Source: Camarhynchus parvulus
Taxonomy: Eukaryota > Chordata > Aves > Passeriformes > Thraupidae
Direction of reading: 5' to 3'
Assembly: GCF_901933205.1 (NCBI RefSeq)
Contig: NC_044601.1
Location: forward strand, 46,039,376 to 46,103,375
Length of the DNA: 64,000 nt
The notes under the pieces were generated by a model. It ran no database searches and was not told the DNA's origin. It saw only the letters and a list, made by a program, of their open reading frames with translations. The position numbers and the translations under genes were made by a program. Below are positions 11,239 through 22,700 of the stretch, piece by piece (the stretch's first letter is position 1; the number at the start of each line of letters is the position of its first letter).

Positions 11239-12900
11239 ATGAGGAGAAGGCAGAAGCGCTTAACGCCTTCTTTGCCTCAGTTTTTAGTGGGAAGATGGCT
11301 TGTCCTCAGAACAACTGTCCTCCTGGCCTGGCAGATGGTGTCAGGGAGCAGAATTCCTATTATCCAGGAGGAGGCAGTCAGAGAACTGCTGAGCCACTTG
11401 GATGTTCATAAATCCATGGATCCAGATGGGATCCATCCAGGGTGATGAGGGAGCTGGCAGGTGAGCTTGCAAAGCCACTCTCCATCATTTGCCAACAGTC
11501 CTGGCTCACTGGTGAGGTTCCAGAGGACTGGAAGCTGGCCAGTGTGACACCCATTCCCAAAAAGGGTGGGAAGGAGGATCCTGGTAGTTACAGGCCAGTT
11601 AACCTGAGCTCTGTAGCAGGTCCTTACCTTATGGAACAGTTTATACTGAGCGCCAGCACACAGCACTTACAGGATGGCCAGGGTATCAGACCCAGCCACC
11701 ATGGGTTTAGGAGGGGAAGGTCGTGTTTGACCAACCTGGTCTCTTTTTGTGACCAGGTGATATGCCTGATGGCTGTGGGAAAGGCTGTGGATGTTGTCTA
11801 CCTGGATTTCAGCAAGGCCTTTGGCACTGTCTCCCACAGCACACTCCTGGAGCAGCTGGCAGCCCACGGCTTAGACAGGAGCGCTCTGTGTTGGGTTAGG
11901 AACTGGCTGGGTGGCTGGGCCCAGAGGGTGGAGGTGAACAGGGCTGCATCCAGCTGGGGTCAGTCAGCAGTGGTGTCCTCAGGGGTCTGTGCTGGGCCAG
12001 GTCTGTTCAATATCTTTACTGACATGGATGAGGGGATTGAATGTTTCATTAGCAAATTTGCAGGTGACCCTAAGCTGGGAGCATGTGTCCATCTGTTGGC
12101 GTGGGAGGGCCCTGCAGAGAGACTTGGAAGTGTTGGATGGATGGGCACAGTCCAATGGGATGAAGTTTAACAAGTCCAATTGTCAAGTCCTGCATTTTGG
12201 CCACAATAACCCCCTGCAACATTACAGGTTAGTGAGGGGGTGGCTGGACAGTGGCCAGACAGAAGGGGACCTGGGGGTACTGGCTGACATGTACATGACT
12301 GAACACGAGCCAGCAGTGTGCCCTGGTGGCCATACAGGCCAGTGGCATCCTGGCCTGTGTCAGAAATAGTGTGGCCAGCAGGAGCAGGGAGGTCATTTTT
12401 CCCCTATACTCAACAGTGGTGAGGCCACACCTCGAGTGCTGTGTCCAATTCTGGCCCCTCAGTTTGGGAAGGACCTTGAGACGCTTGAGCACATCCAGAG
12501 GAGGCAACGAGGCTGGTGAGGGGCTGGGAACACAAACCCTGTGAGGAACGACTGAGGGAGCTGGGGTTGTTCAGCCTGGAGAAAAGGAGACTCAGGGGTG
12601 ACCTTATGACTCTCTACAACTTCCTGAAAGATGATCGTAGTCAGGTGGGGTTGGTCTCTTTCTCTGGGCAGCAACGGACAGAACCAGAGGACACAGTCTC
12701 AAGCTGCACCAAGGGAAATACAGGTTGGATATTCTTTACGGAAAGAGTGATCAAGTACTGCAATGGTCGGCCCAGGGTGGAGTCACCATCCCTGGATGTG
12801 TTAAGAAAAGACTGGATGCGGCACTTGGTGCCACGGTCTACATGGGTTAGTCTCAATGACCTTGAAGTCTCCTCCAACCAAGTAATTCTATGTGTAATTC
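11239..12900 (+). pseudogene. CR1 ORF2 reverse transcriptase and C-terminus (frameshifted)
   Basis: The main open block is 11442-12170 (242 codons). It begins with RELAGELAKPLSIICQQSW, then VTPIPKKGGKEDPGSYRPVN, HGFRRGRSCLTNLVSFCDQV, VVYLDFSKAFGTVSHSTLLE and NWLGGWAQRV. The palm box reads SKFAGDPKL, where an active CR1 has F-A-D-D. Preceding text (MDPDGIHPG) lies in the frame 11239-11445. Following text shifts frame near 12100, again near 12330, and once more near 12500, where the C-terminal LRELGLFSLEKRRLRGDLM block begins at about 12548. At least four frame changes and the missing catalytic aspartate make it inactive. Confidence 0.85.
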
Positions 12901-12905
12901 TGTGC
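12883..12905 (+). repeat. CR1 3' octamer tail
   Basis: AATTCTATG followed by TGTAATTCTGTG is two degenerate copies of the ATTCTATG octamer that terminates avian CR1 elements. It fixes the orientation and 3' end of the long CR1 to within a few bases. Confidence 0.7.
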
Positions 12906-12910
12906 ATAAT

Positions 12911-15900
12911 GTTTGATCAGATTATGGGAGCTATAGTCTAAGTAGCTGTTATCTTTGCCCTTTCTTTGTACTTTGCAAAATTGGCAGGTTTACCTAACGG
13001 AGTGCCTCAAGCCCATTAAATATCACTAAGTACATGAACTATATATTTTCTGCTTAACCTCGTTGAGCCTATTTGGAGACAGGTAGAAACAAGAATGGAA
13101 ATAAGTAGATGCTGCACTTTTTGAATGAAACAAGAATAAAGCAAAACTTGAAGGAGACAGAATTTAACCAAACCTTTTATTTACATCTGAAAGTCTGAGA
13201 ACCAGCAAATTGAGGCAAAAAAACTTCACCTTGTTAAAAAAGAACTGTTTCAAGACAGAGAAATTATTTTGCTGGAAACGGACAATACTATAACACAAAC
13301 AAGGAATAGCTAACTGCTATGTAAGAAGCAGTTAACCTTTTTACCATAAAATCACTAGGATGCAAGATCTCTAGTACCACCTCCTGACCAGAGCATGTCC
13401 GATTACGTTCTCAGGCCTACACCACACAAAGATGCATTCTTTAGGGAATTATAGTATCTATTTTCAAAGCCAAAGCAATTGTTATGAAACATTAACTGGA
13501 ACACACAGGCAAAGAAAGACTGGGTTGGTCAAAGTGAAACAATCTGCTTTGTTTATAATTAATCAAGTGTGTTGGGCTGGAATGGACAAAGCTTTAGTCC
13601 AGCTTTAGACAGTACTAACTGTAACTACTTGTTAATAAAGCTGCAATTTAACAGCTGCTGTTCCATCACGGGTCCAAGAATGGCAAAAGGGTGCCAAGAC
13701 AGACAAAGAACTATTGTTTTCAGTCCTGAAAGGGAAGTTTCAACAATTTGGAAGTGAAAACATTTAGGTTTGTTGCAGCAAACATGCTTGTATAGTTAAC
13801 TGAAACTGCTGATTCACTGGCATTCTCCTAGTCTTCTTTCAGGAAATACAGAGTTTTCAGCAATGAGTGCACTTAGCAAATTTAGCAACATCAAATGATA
13901 TGCACTATCATATGTATCAGAGTTACTGCTGAGACCAGTGCTAAAATAATGGAACGTACAAGACATATCCAAGCTCAGTTTCCCTCACTGAAGTTTAATT
14001 AGTATTTAATTAAATTTTAAAGAAAGAACTCTCTGTTATTGACAGCAAAGGAATAATAACTTGAATAACCCATCTAATCTTTCCCTGAAAGCACAGCTTC
14101 TTACAAAATTTCAGTACCCCCATCATACCATACATCAGGGCAAGTAACTCTTATCAGCTGAGCATCCTCAAGTGTATCTGTTTGCTTAAACAAGCAATTT
14201 TACAGTAATACACAAATCCTGTATAAAGATGGACACCTTTCTCTATTTGACCCTCCATTCCCCCAGTTTTCTGATGCCTATGTTCAAACCAAGCAATATG
14301 GGATATTTAAATAGTAGCAGTTAAATATTAAACCCTTTCTTTCTCACCTACTATTTAAAATAGGTATGCTCAAGAGCATGAACTTTTTCCTCTGCAGTCA
14401 GTCTATACATAGACAACATTAAAATAACAGCAAATGCATATTTTCATGCTTGATCTGTTTTCAGAGAAAAAAAAAGGACCTTTTTGCCGACCTACAGTGA
14501 AAATTATACAGGAAGAATTACCTTAAGAAGTTCTGATAAATGGCAAGGACATTAAATTAAAAGAGCAGATGCCCCAAGCCATGATGTGTTTCCAAAAGAA
14601 TTCCTTCAACTCTTTTGAGTCATATTAGGTTCTGGAGTTACTCTCTTTTTCAGGAGTTTCCTTGGATAGTGGCGGTCGTGTGTGTCTCACAAAAGAGCCA
14701 GAAAGTTACCTCTCTTCAATGTTACTGTCTCATTGGTACTTGTGCACCCCACCCATGCGGTTGAGCGCTCCTCCCTGCAGCGAGGGGATCAACTAACATC
14801 TATTAATATCACCTCATTGAGTTTCACTGTAACGAAAGCTCACTGAACAAAAGCCAACTCCTAAAAAGGTCTTTGAGAAAGCTAAAGAAGACCACCTTTG
14901 GTAGGCTGAGACATACAGAGTACCCAAGACTATTCTATTAAGCTGTTGATGCAAAGTATTTTTTGAGGTGATGATTAATAATTCTGAGTAACTAGCATAC
15001 AGTATTGGCAAGTGACAACTTTCAACTGTTTAACCACTCACTACTTTTACATTGCAGCTTTCTACTTTCAGTTCTTGATACCAAGAGCTTACCCTAATCT
15101 GAAGGGGCATTTATCACCAAAGTCAAGCTTGACACAGGTCTCCCTCAACAAACAATACTGTTTTCGGGGAGACCTTGTAAAACATGCTACCACTTTGCCA
15201 TGGAGAACTCAGACTCATAGAGATAACTGCATGTCATTCTGCTGGTGACAAACCTTAACATTCTCCTTACTTCTATTAAACGAAAGTATACACTATCCAA
15301 ACGATTTACAAAGTGAATTAATAACACTTCTGAGTTTAATACTGGAATCCCACTTGTATATAGCAATGAGACCAGTTATTTACTCCACAGCCAGCTGCAA
15401 GCTGACTCTTCTAGAGCTCTCGTCACCTCAAAACCAAGCATTAGTCCTGAGACCAAGTTTACTTTAGACAGGTACATCATTCTTTGTTAAACAGCACTGC
15501 AAAAATGTTGACTGACATACTCAACAGTTTAGTGGAGCAGTAGTGTCACAAGCCTTTCACATTATTTGACACTGAGTTAACACTTTTTCAAGTGTTTTCC
15601 TTCACACAGTATTGCACCTAAAAGGCAACACTCTGCTAATTTGCAATTTGAACTGTAATTTTCAGGCATTCATTAGCTATTTCAGAACACCCTGGTTCAC
15701 CAGGCTGGCTATGCAGTGATCAAAAATTTACTTTAACCTTTCTATGCATTTGAATCTTGAATCAATTAGTATATTTAGCTTATGTATGGGAAAGACAGGA
15801 GTAAGCCATTTCAAGTAAGTTCACTACCTTTTGGGGAGAGGGGCTTGAGAGAAGAGCTCCAGACCTCTACTAAGACTGTGAAGACCATCTGTTAATGTTC

Positions 15901-18900
15901 TGACTAGATGGGAGTAAACACTTTTTAATTAGGAACGTATCACAGCTTTCGGGGATACAAAGATTTAAAATTATCTTAATTGCATTATATGTACAGCTTC
16001 AGATTTAGATAGGCAGCTCCCAACAGAGTAACAGGCAAGCTCAGTTGTGAACTGAGATAGGTCAGATTACTTAGTAATTTCTTCATGTAGACAGTCCCTA
16101 TACTTTACAAAGTACTAGAAGAAGCACAATCACTTAAGGAACGGGACCAAACCTACACAGCACAATAATTATTACCTAAAGCAGCTGAGCTGAAAAGAGG
16201 TTGACAGAAGAGCAGCACAAACTTAACACCTATATACACATGAGAAAAATGGAGTTCAAAGTTTACTTGGTTATAGGAAATACTGTACTGTACATGTGAA
16301 GGACAGGTAACAATCTGCAGATAGTTCTAGAGATGAATCAGATTTAGTGTTTTGCAAGCTGAGTAAGTTAAAAAACTTGTGGTGTTGTAAAATGGTAGCA
16401 TACAAGATCCACAAAATAATTCTACATTCTATACAACACATATAGGATCCTAGTGGGAATACTGAGTTCTATTTTGGTGCTAGTCTTCACCAAAAGATGG
16501 AAGACTGAATTTGTAAGACAGCCATGCTAGGTATCAGAAAGCTGTAAAAGACATCTACATGCACGACAACTGAGGAATAGGGAACTGTTCTAACAGAAAA
16601 AGACAAGAAATGTTAAGTGTTTAAAAAATGAATGGAACAATCTCTCTAGATTTACTGTAAGACTACTTAATAAAGGAGAACTCATTTTATGAGGATGGCA
16701 AGAAATCCCTTTGATGGCACAAACAGCCTAAAATGATTCCCCAAACCCTTACTGTTACAACACTTCCCAATCTAACTTACAGTGAAACATAGCATCTAGT
16801 AAGGATGATTTTAGATCACATTAGGGGAAGAATTACAATTAACTTTGTAAGTCTTCCTTCAGGACAGTACTTCACTTTATTTCTTTGTTGATCTCTACAC
16901 CACTCAGATGTCACTGAAGACCAAAAAGAAAAAGATAGTATTCCCAACTGAAGGGGGAATGAATTTGAAAAGTTACGACAGGGTGCTCAGTACTTGAGAC
17001 AGCTACATCATTCTCCTATGTATTTCCCACTCTACCTAAGGTTCTGGTCAAAATCCAAAATAAGTAAGCTTATTACTGCCAAGTTCAGAAGCCTCTGTTT
17101 GAACATATTTTGTTATTTAGTTACCAAGGAGCAGTTTTGCAAACACTTCAAATTCAGCTTTGCTGGGAGATGTCAAATGTGAATACACAAGAACTTATGT
17201 TACATATTTAACATCAACACACAACAATGACAGAAACAGCAAAAACCCTCATCTATGTTCCTGCTTAAGCTTGAGCAACAGTTCATAACTTTTTAGTGTC
17301 AAACTAGTACAGGGTGCTTTTGTAACACCTTAAAGAGTGTCTCTGCCACTCATCAGTGACTTGCCTATACATTTCAGTCTTTTAAACAGGTTAACAGGCT
17401 TTTAAAGCAGCTTTTTACAGGTTAATTATAGGCATCTGAATGCTGTCCTCCGGCCTCCTCAGGTAAGCTGCACTACTGCTTCAAGCCAGAGCCTCACAAG
17501 GCCACAGTGGGAGGATGGGTCACTAGCTTCTGAAGCAAAATGCATTACCACAAAACAAATAAGAGTGTATGCTATACAACCCATATCAGTATCAAACAGA
17601 AATATTTTGAGTGTGTTGTGTGCTGCAGAGCACCCGACAAGGAAATCCAAGAAAAGAACAAGGAAATCCAAATCCACTTCATAGGAAACAATAGTTGACA
17701 TAAAGATTACTTAAGAAACTTGTTTCAACACTTAGGACACTGATACCAACACAGGCAAAAGGAGGTCTCATCATCACACTCCTACAATCCTCTTTATGAA
17801 CTTGGTAAATAAAACTGAAGTTGAACAATATATATATCTATTCCCATATATCCCATGCCTTCCTTCATCTGCACTGTTCTTCCACTTATGCCAGTCTTAC
17901 TTGTGAATGGGTACAGGGGGAAGTATGGCCAGAGGAACTTTTGTTAGTATGAAACACCAAAAAATTAAAACATTAGGGAGCCACAGTTCTTTTCAGACCT
18001 CAGCAATAACTGCTGAGGAAGCAAATAGTTTAAACACCACACATTATTGAAACAACCGAATTTCAGGACAGGAAGTAGAGGGAGAAATGGCAACAGACAC
18101 TCTTCCTGTTGCTCCCTGCTATATGATGTATCTGAAGTTACACTACTGTAAAGTTTTTATTTTAAAATAATTAACAAGACTGTATTTTTACTTAACATTC
18201 ACTCATCAATACTAGAATATTTACCATTGCTAGAAATTGACAGTGACTTGCTATCAATAATATAGTAAGTTGATAAAAGAAATATATTTATAAAGGTCAC
18301 AACATCAAAATGGACTTCTGAAGACTATTAGCAGCACTTCAATATGCACTTAAATACAGTTTACACAAACATCTAAACTACTTGGTCCAGCAGCTCCTCA
18401 ATGGTCTGCCAGAAAATGGGAACACAAAATTAAATGTACAAAACTAGTTACTGATGGCAGAAATTTATACTTCTCATTTAGTATCTATTTTAAAAGTTTG
18501 TTACATTAGTATGCTGAGTCAAAATATTTCTGTATAATTTCTCTGCATATTAATTTTAAATTATCTTACTAATTTCAGCCCAGACTGGCAATAGATTTGG
18601 AGTGATTTATTGGCATGTCTTTATTGCCATTATTAGTATATTAAATCCATTCTACGTTAGGATTAGAGATGTGTAAAAAAGGAGTAAAATACCCTGTCTT
18701 CACAGAATGTTACAGCTCTACTTAAAATTGCTGAAGGCCTGTGGACAAGTTAAACATGTGCTACGTTTCTGTACTCTCCCCTTATTGCTGATAATCCGAG
18801 CTCATTATTTTATGAATTGAAACTCTGATATTGGTTTCTGACCTGATTAATGGGTCAAATTTTTTTGCTCAGGCATCTACTGCTAGTAAAATATTACTAT

Positions 18901-19267
18901 GAGAAAGTTACCTCTATTTGCATTTTTCCATGTTTTCTTAGAACAGCTAAACAAAAATAATCTCATAGATCAATATTTACATACATTCAAACAAAGCTTG
19001 ACTTAAAGTATGGTTAATGTGAAATTTCTTATGCCATTACAGGTTGAGGGAACAGGTAGATGCACTCGGATCTCAGTCTAATGGTGACACATTCCAGTTA
19101 CAGAACAAAAACTAGGAACTGAGAAACTATGGCTGCTTATAATAAAGTCTGAAGTGAAATTTAAGGCTCCCTCTGAGTTTAATGAAAGTTACTCATGGAT
19201 AACCTCTTAAGTTCATAAGAGAAATAACACAAGGATAGAAAGCAATATTAATTTATAAATACTTCAA
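12911..19267 (-). other. CERT1: CERT1 intron 3; no gene seen
   Basis: More than 6 kb of AT-rich intronic sequence with no recognisable exon, RNA gene or young repeat. A small CpG-bearing pocket at about 14655-14785 is the only compositional anomaly. Open frames such as 14814-15011 and 17459-17701 have no recognisable protein content. Confidence 0.6.
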
Positions 19268-19320
19268 TATTTACTGCAATATTTTACCTGAAGTCCTTTA
19301 CTGTTGTATTGCAGTAAATA
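19268..19320. repeat. 14-bp perfect inverted repeat beside LTR
   Basis: TATTTACTGCAATA at 19268-19281 is perfectly repeated in inverse at 19307-19320 (TATTGCAGTAAATA), separated by 25 bases. It ends ten bases before the LTR at 19331. Its origin is unknown; it could be a quasi-palindrome from template switching or part of an older element into which the LTR inserted. Confidence 0.75.
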
Positions 19321-19330
19321 GATATTTAGT

Positions 19331-19731
19331 TGTTTTGCACTGGGTTCTGTATTATTGCACAGAATAGTACGTTTGTATCCTCGTGGGATTCCCCTTTTAT
19401 ATCACATGGTCTTTCCCTCCCCCAAAAACCCCCGGTGGTGCTGCTTTGTCCCAGGTTTACTCCTCCCCTAGCCCCCTCCTCACTGGTATCTCATTGGCTG
19501 TGGTCCTCTTCCTCAGCCCCCCATCCCCCGGGGTTTAAAAGTCTCCTGCCATGAGGCAACATGCTCTTTTCCATCTGGGGGGTCACCTGGAAATAAACTG
19601 AGGACATTTGTCCCCATGTGGAGAAGAGCGCTTCTCATGTTTTGCCTTTTGTCCGTGTAAGATGGTGTGGGCTGAGGTCCATAGCCAGCTGGATTGGACT
19701 CAAACAGCCCGCCAGGCACGATATTCTTACA
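19331..19731 (+). mobile_element. Endogenous retrovirus-type LTR, plus strand
   Basis: A 401-base block that begins TG and ends CA, clearly GC-richer than its surroundings. Inside are pyrimidine-rich U3-like sequence, a TATA-like TTTAAAA (19534-19540) and an AATAAA signal (19592-19597) about 55 bases later. After these comes a U5-like region containing TTTTGTCCGTGTAAGATGG and ending ATTCTTACA. This spacing is what an avian retroviral LTR shows. No internal viral genes follow, so it is probably a solo LTR. No target-site duplication was resolved, and the right boundary may lie slightly further on. Orientation is antisense to CERT1. Confidence 0.7.
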
Positions 19732-22700
19732 CTTCACCTCAGTCCAGAAGCTGATTTGTATAACCAACAAATTTAAGCAATTAGCTCAACCATTCATAAC
19801 AGGAACAACTACAGCAGGTAGAGGGGGGAATCTATTAGCTCCGGGCAGGTACTCTTGTAGGTTACTTTGTTATTAAGATGCCTCTCAAGCGCAAAATCTT
19901 GTGGTGCTTTGGTTTCATCCATTGGGACTTTTGCTTTCGAATGGTTTTGCAGTCATGTTAGACTAGCAAAAGCCCACCCCTTGTCCTCTCCCACCTGGCT
20001 TCCTGCTTCAACATCACCGTTACTGTTACTAGCAATATTTTTCAATGTGTAACAGCACATTCATTAATTCTTTTAGAACAGTACATTGACAAGGGAAAAC
20101 AAAACAGGCAGATTACCATAACGGTGAAATTAATGATTCTTAACACTTGATAAGGTAATTACTAGAACACTTTATAAGGTAATTACTAGCTTTTTTTTAG
20201 GTTATTTGTAAAAAAAGGAATTCCATTTTATGTGGTTAATAACAATTTTCTGAAAATTTCAGGCTGATGATGTTTTCGGGTTTTGATTTTTCTCACAACA
20301 ATATCATGAAGTGCCCTTATTGACTGCAATCAAAATTATGCTGTTTAAAGTTTGCTCTGCAGTTTTCTAAATTGACTTATGAACTAAGATCAACAGTCAG
20401 AAAATAACCACCTCACAACTAAGTATCTCAATTCTAGGTTACTTGTTTGAAAATGAATCAGTGTTAAAGAAAGAAAATGAATCAACTGCTTTAATAATTA
20501 CTTAACTTTTTCTTAAATTTGAATTTATCTGACTGCCAAATCCAGCATTTTCAGCTTTTCCCACCATTTAAACTAGATCTGCACTTAAACAATGCAAAGT
20601 GGTATCTAAAGCATCTTACTTGATTTGACAACTGGTATTTTAAGAAACAAGTTGTAGTATACAAAGAATTGTACAAAATTAGAATTACTTAAAAGCTAAA
20701 TTATCTTTGACCCCCAGGTTGCCACGTCTTCTCCCCATTTGGGGAGAAAATGCTAAAAAAAGGAGATATAGGTTTTACTCTTGATGTTTCTGTATAACTC
20801 TATTCTAACAAGCTAACTCCTTCCATGGTGTCTAATCACGAGTGAAAACAATAAAGCAGTATTCACTCCTTCAAGGAAAATTTTTACTGAGGGACACAGG
20901 TCCCTTCATCCTCAAAAACGGGACATGTCTATTAGGTTAAGAAAAGAGCCACCCGATGCCTTTCACAGTCAAACTCTGAGATTCATGCCTTCTACTCTAG
21001 ATATCAACACCTAGTACATCATCACTTCAAAATTAAAAAGAAAACCTACCGACTCCTTACATGCCAATTTGCTGGATATTTAGGTACTCCTCTGAAAAAT
21101 TACCTTTTCCAGTCTGAAAACAGCAAAATCAGATCTTTTAAGAAGTTTAGGAAGACTTATTTCGATTTGACAAACAAAAGATTTTTCAAATACAAGACCA
21201 AAAAAACTATCAATCTATATTGCTGAAGAGCCATGAAGTCAATAATGAAGACATTAAGAGTCTGTATGCAGAAAATATAAACTATGATGGAAAAAATGGA
21301 ACAAACCTAAAGTGATACAAAATTTCTCATAAAGTACTCACTTCTAAATAAATTCTCATCTAGTTCTCAACACAGCTGGTGGATTAACATTACAAGAAAT
21401 CATTATCTTGATCTCAGGAGTTCATTTACCCAAAATAAGTTTAATTATACAAATGTTTCTCACAACAAACAGCAATTCACTCTCATTTTCTCACAGCACT
21501 GAACTAACAACATTTAAGCCAGTTTATCTAATATTTGGTTAGAAATTCCAAATTCCATTTTGAAACCATGGGAGAGCCCTGGAGGAGGCAGTCTTTCAAA
21601 TTATTATTAAGAAGATAGTAACTTTCCAAACAGATCAGCACTGTGGTGCTCAAGTACCATCAATGTTTTGACACCAGAGAAATGCCTGATCAATAAATCT
21701 AATGAAACATTTAAGTAGAAGAATGGACTCCTGGTTACACATGAACTACTTCCTCATTTGCCTCACTGATGGCTTTACAGTAGTTTTAGATGTATCCCTC
21801 CTCCAGTTCAGGGCAATGAATAAATGTTTTGAGCTATACTTGAAACACTTAATGCAGTAAGGATTCAGGAACCTCAATACAAGGAAAAAAAGTACAATTA
21901 TAAACCCCTCTGAAAATTCTAATGGTTTTTATGCCTGAACATAAGCTGTTCGACATTTCTTAGCCATCAGCTACTCAATGCTAAGCATCAAGTTTTTCTA
22001 TGTCTGGTTATACTCATATTTAATATAAAATTAATTTTAAATCAGTGTTCTCTTTGTTTGGAGCACAATGAAACACAGTCAAAGTTTCTGTCTATTTTTC
22101 TCACTCTGAAGATCAACAACCTTGTGACATGCTCCATCAAGTCTCACAAACACACTTTTGTTAGCAAACAGCTTAAGCAGCCTACCAGAACTACCTACCC
22201 ACTCAGTAAGCAACAAAGAACTTAAAAAATAAACAAAAAAGTACTTTATGCAGCAGTAGACTAATGTTAAGAAAAATGACTGTTTGGTACAGGAAATAAT
22301 TTCCTCTCTTGATTTTATTCAAATTATTACGTGCCATTTGAAGAACCTGTTTCTCAAACAAAAATGGTTTTTACCCAGAAGGAGCTTTTGCACAAGGTTT
22401 GGTAACCTGATCAGAAAGCTCCTTCAGAAAATGTCAGAGTAAGCCGACAGATCTGAACTTTTGAGTACAATGAGATATTTCACCCATCTTCCCTTTCTCT
22501 CAGTCCAGTTTTTGGACATAAAACTTCCATGAGCTGAAGTGAATTAAAGGATGAATGAGGAGGTTCCAAGTGAACTCCAAGGTTCACTTAAGTGCTGTTC
22601 ATACAAATTTGAATGAAAAATGGGATTGACTTCCAGATTCCATGAAAATACTTTCTTTCACATCCCATCAAAGTTATATTGGAAAAATGTACTGTTTCTT

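Larger units (their letters stand above)
8740..12910 (+). mobile_element. Near full-length CR1 LINE, plus strand, inactive
   Basis: About 4.2 kb, close to the roughly 4.5 kb of an intact avian CR1. In order it shows a GC-rich 5'-UTR (8740-8835), ORF1-like sequence (8835-9227 and degraded text to about 10020), an apurinic-type endonuclease (from 10031), the connector region, a reverse transcriptase (about 11240-12200), the ORF2 C-terminus (to about 12850) and a 3'-UTR ending in degenerate ATTCTATG octamers. Many frameshifts and stops interrupt ORF2, and two catalytic positions are substituted, so it cannot retrotranspose autonomously. It lies in CERT1 intron 3, antisense to that gene. The 5' boundary is approximate, and no target-site duplication was resolved. 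Confidence 0.9.
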
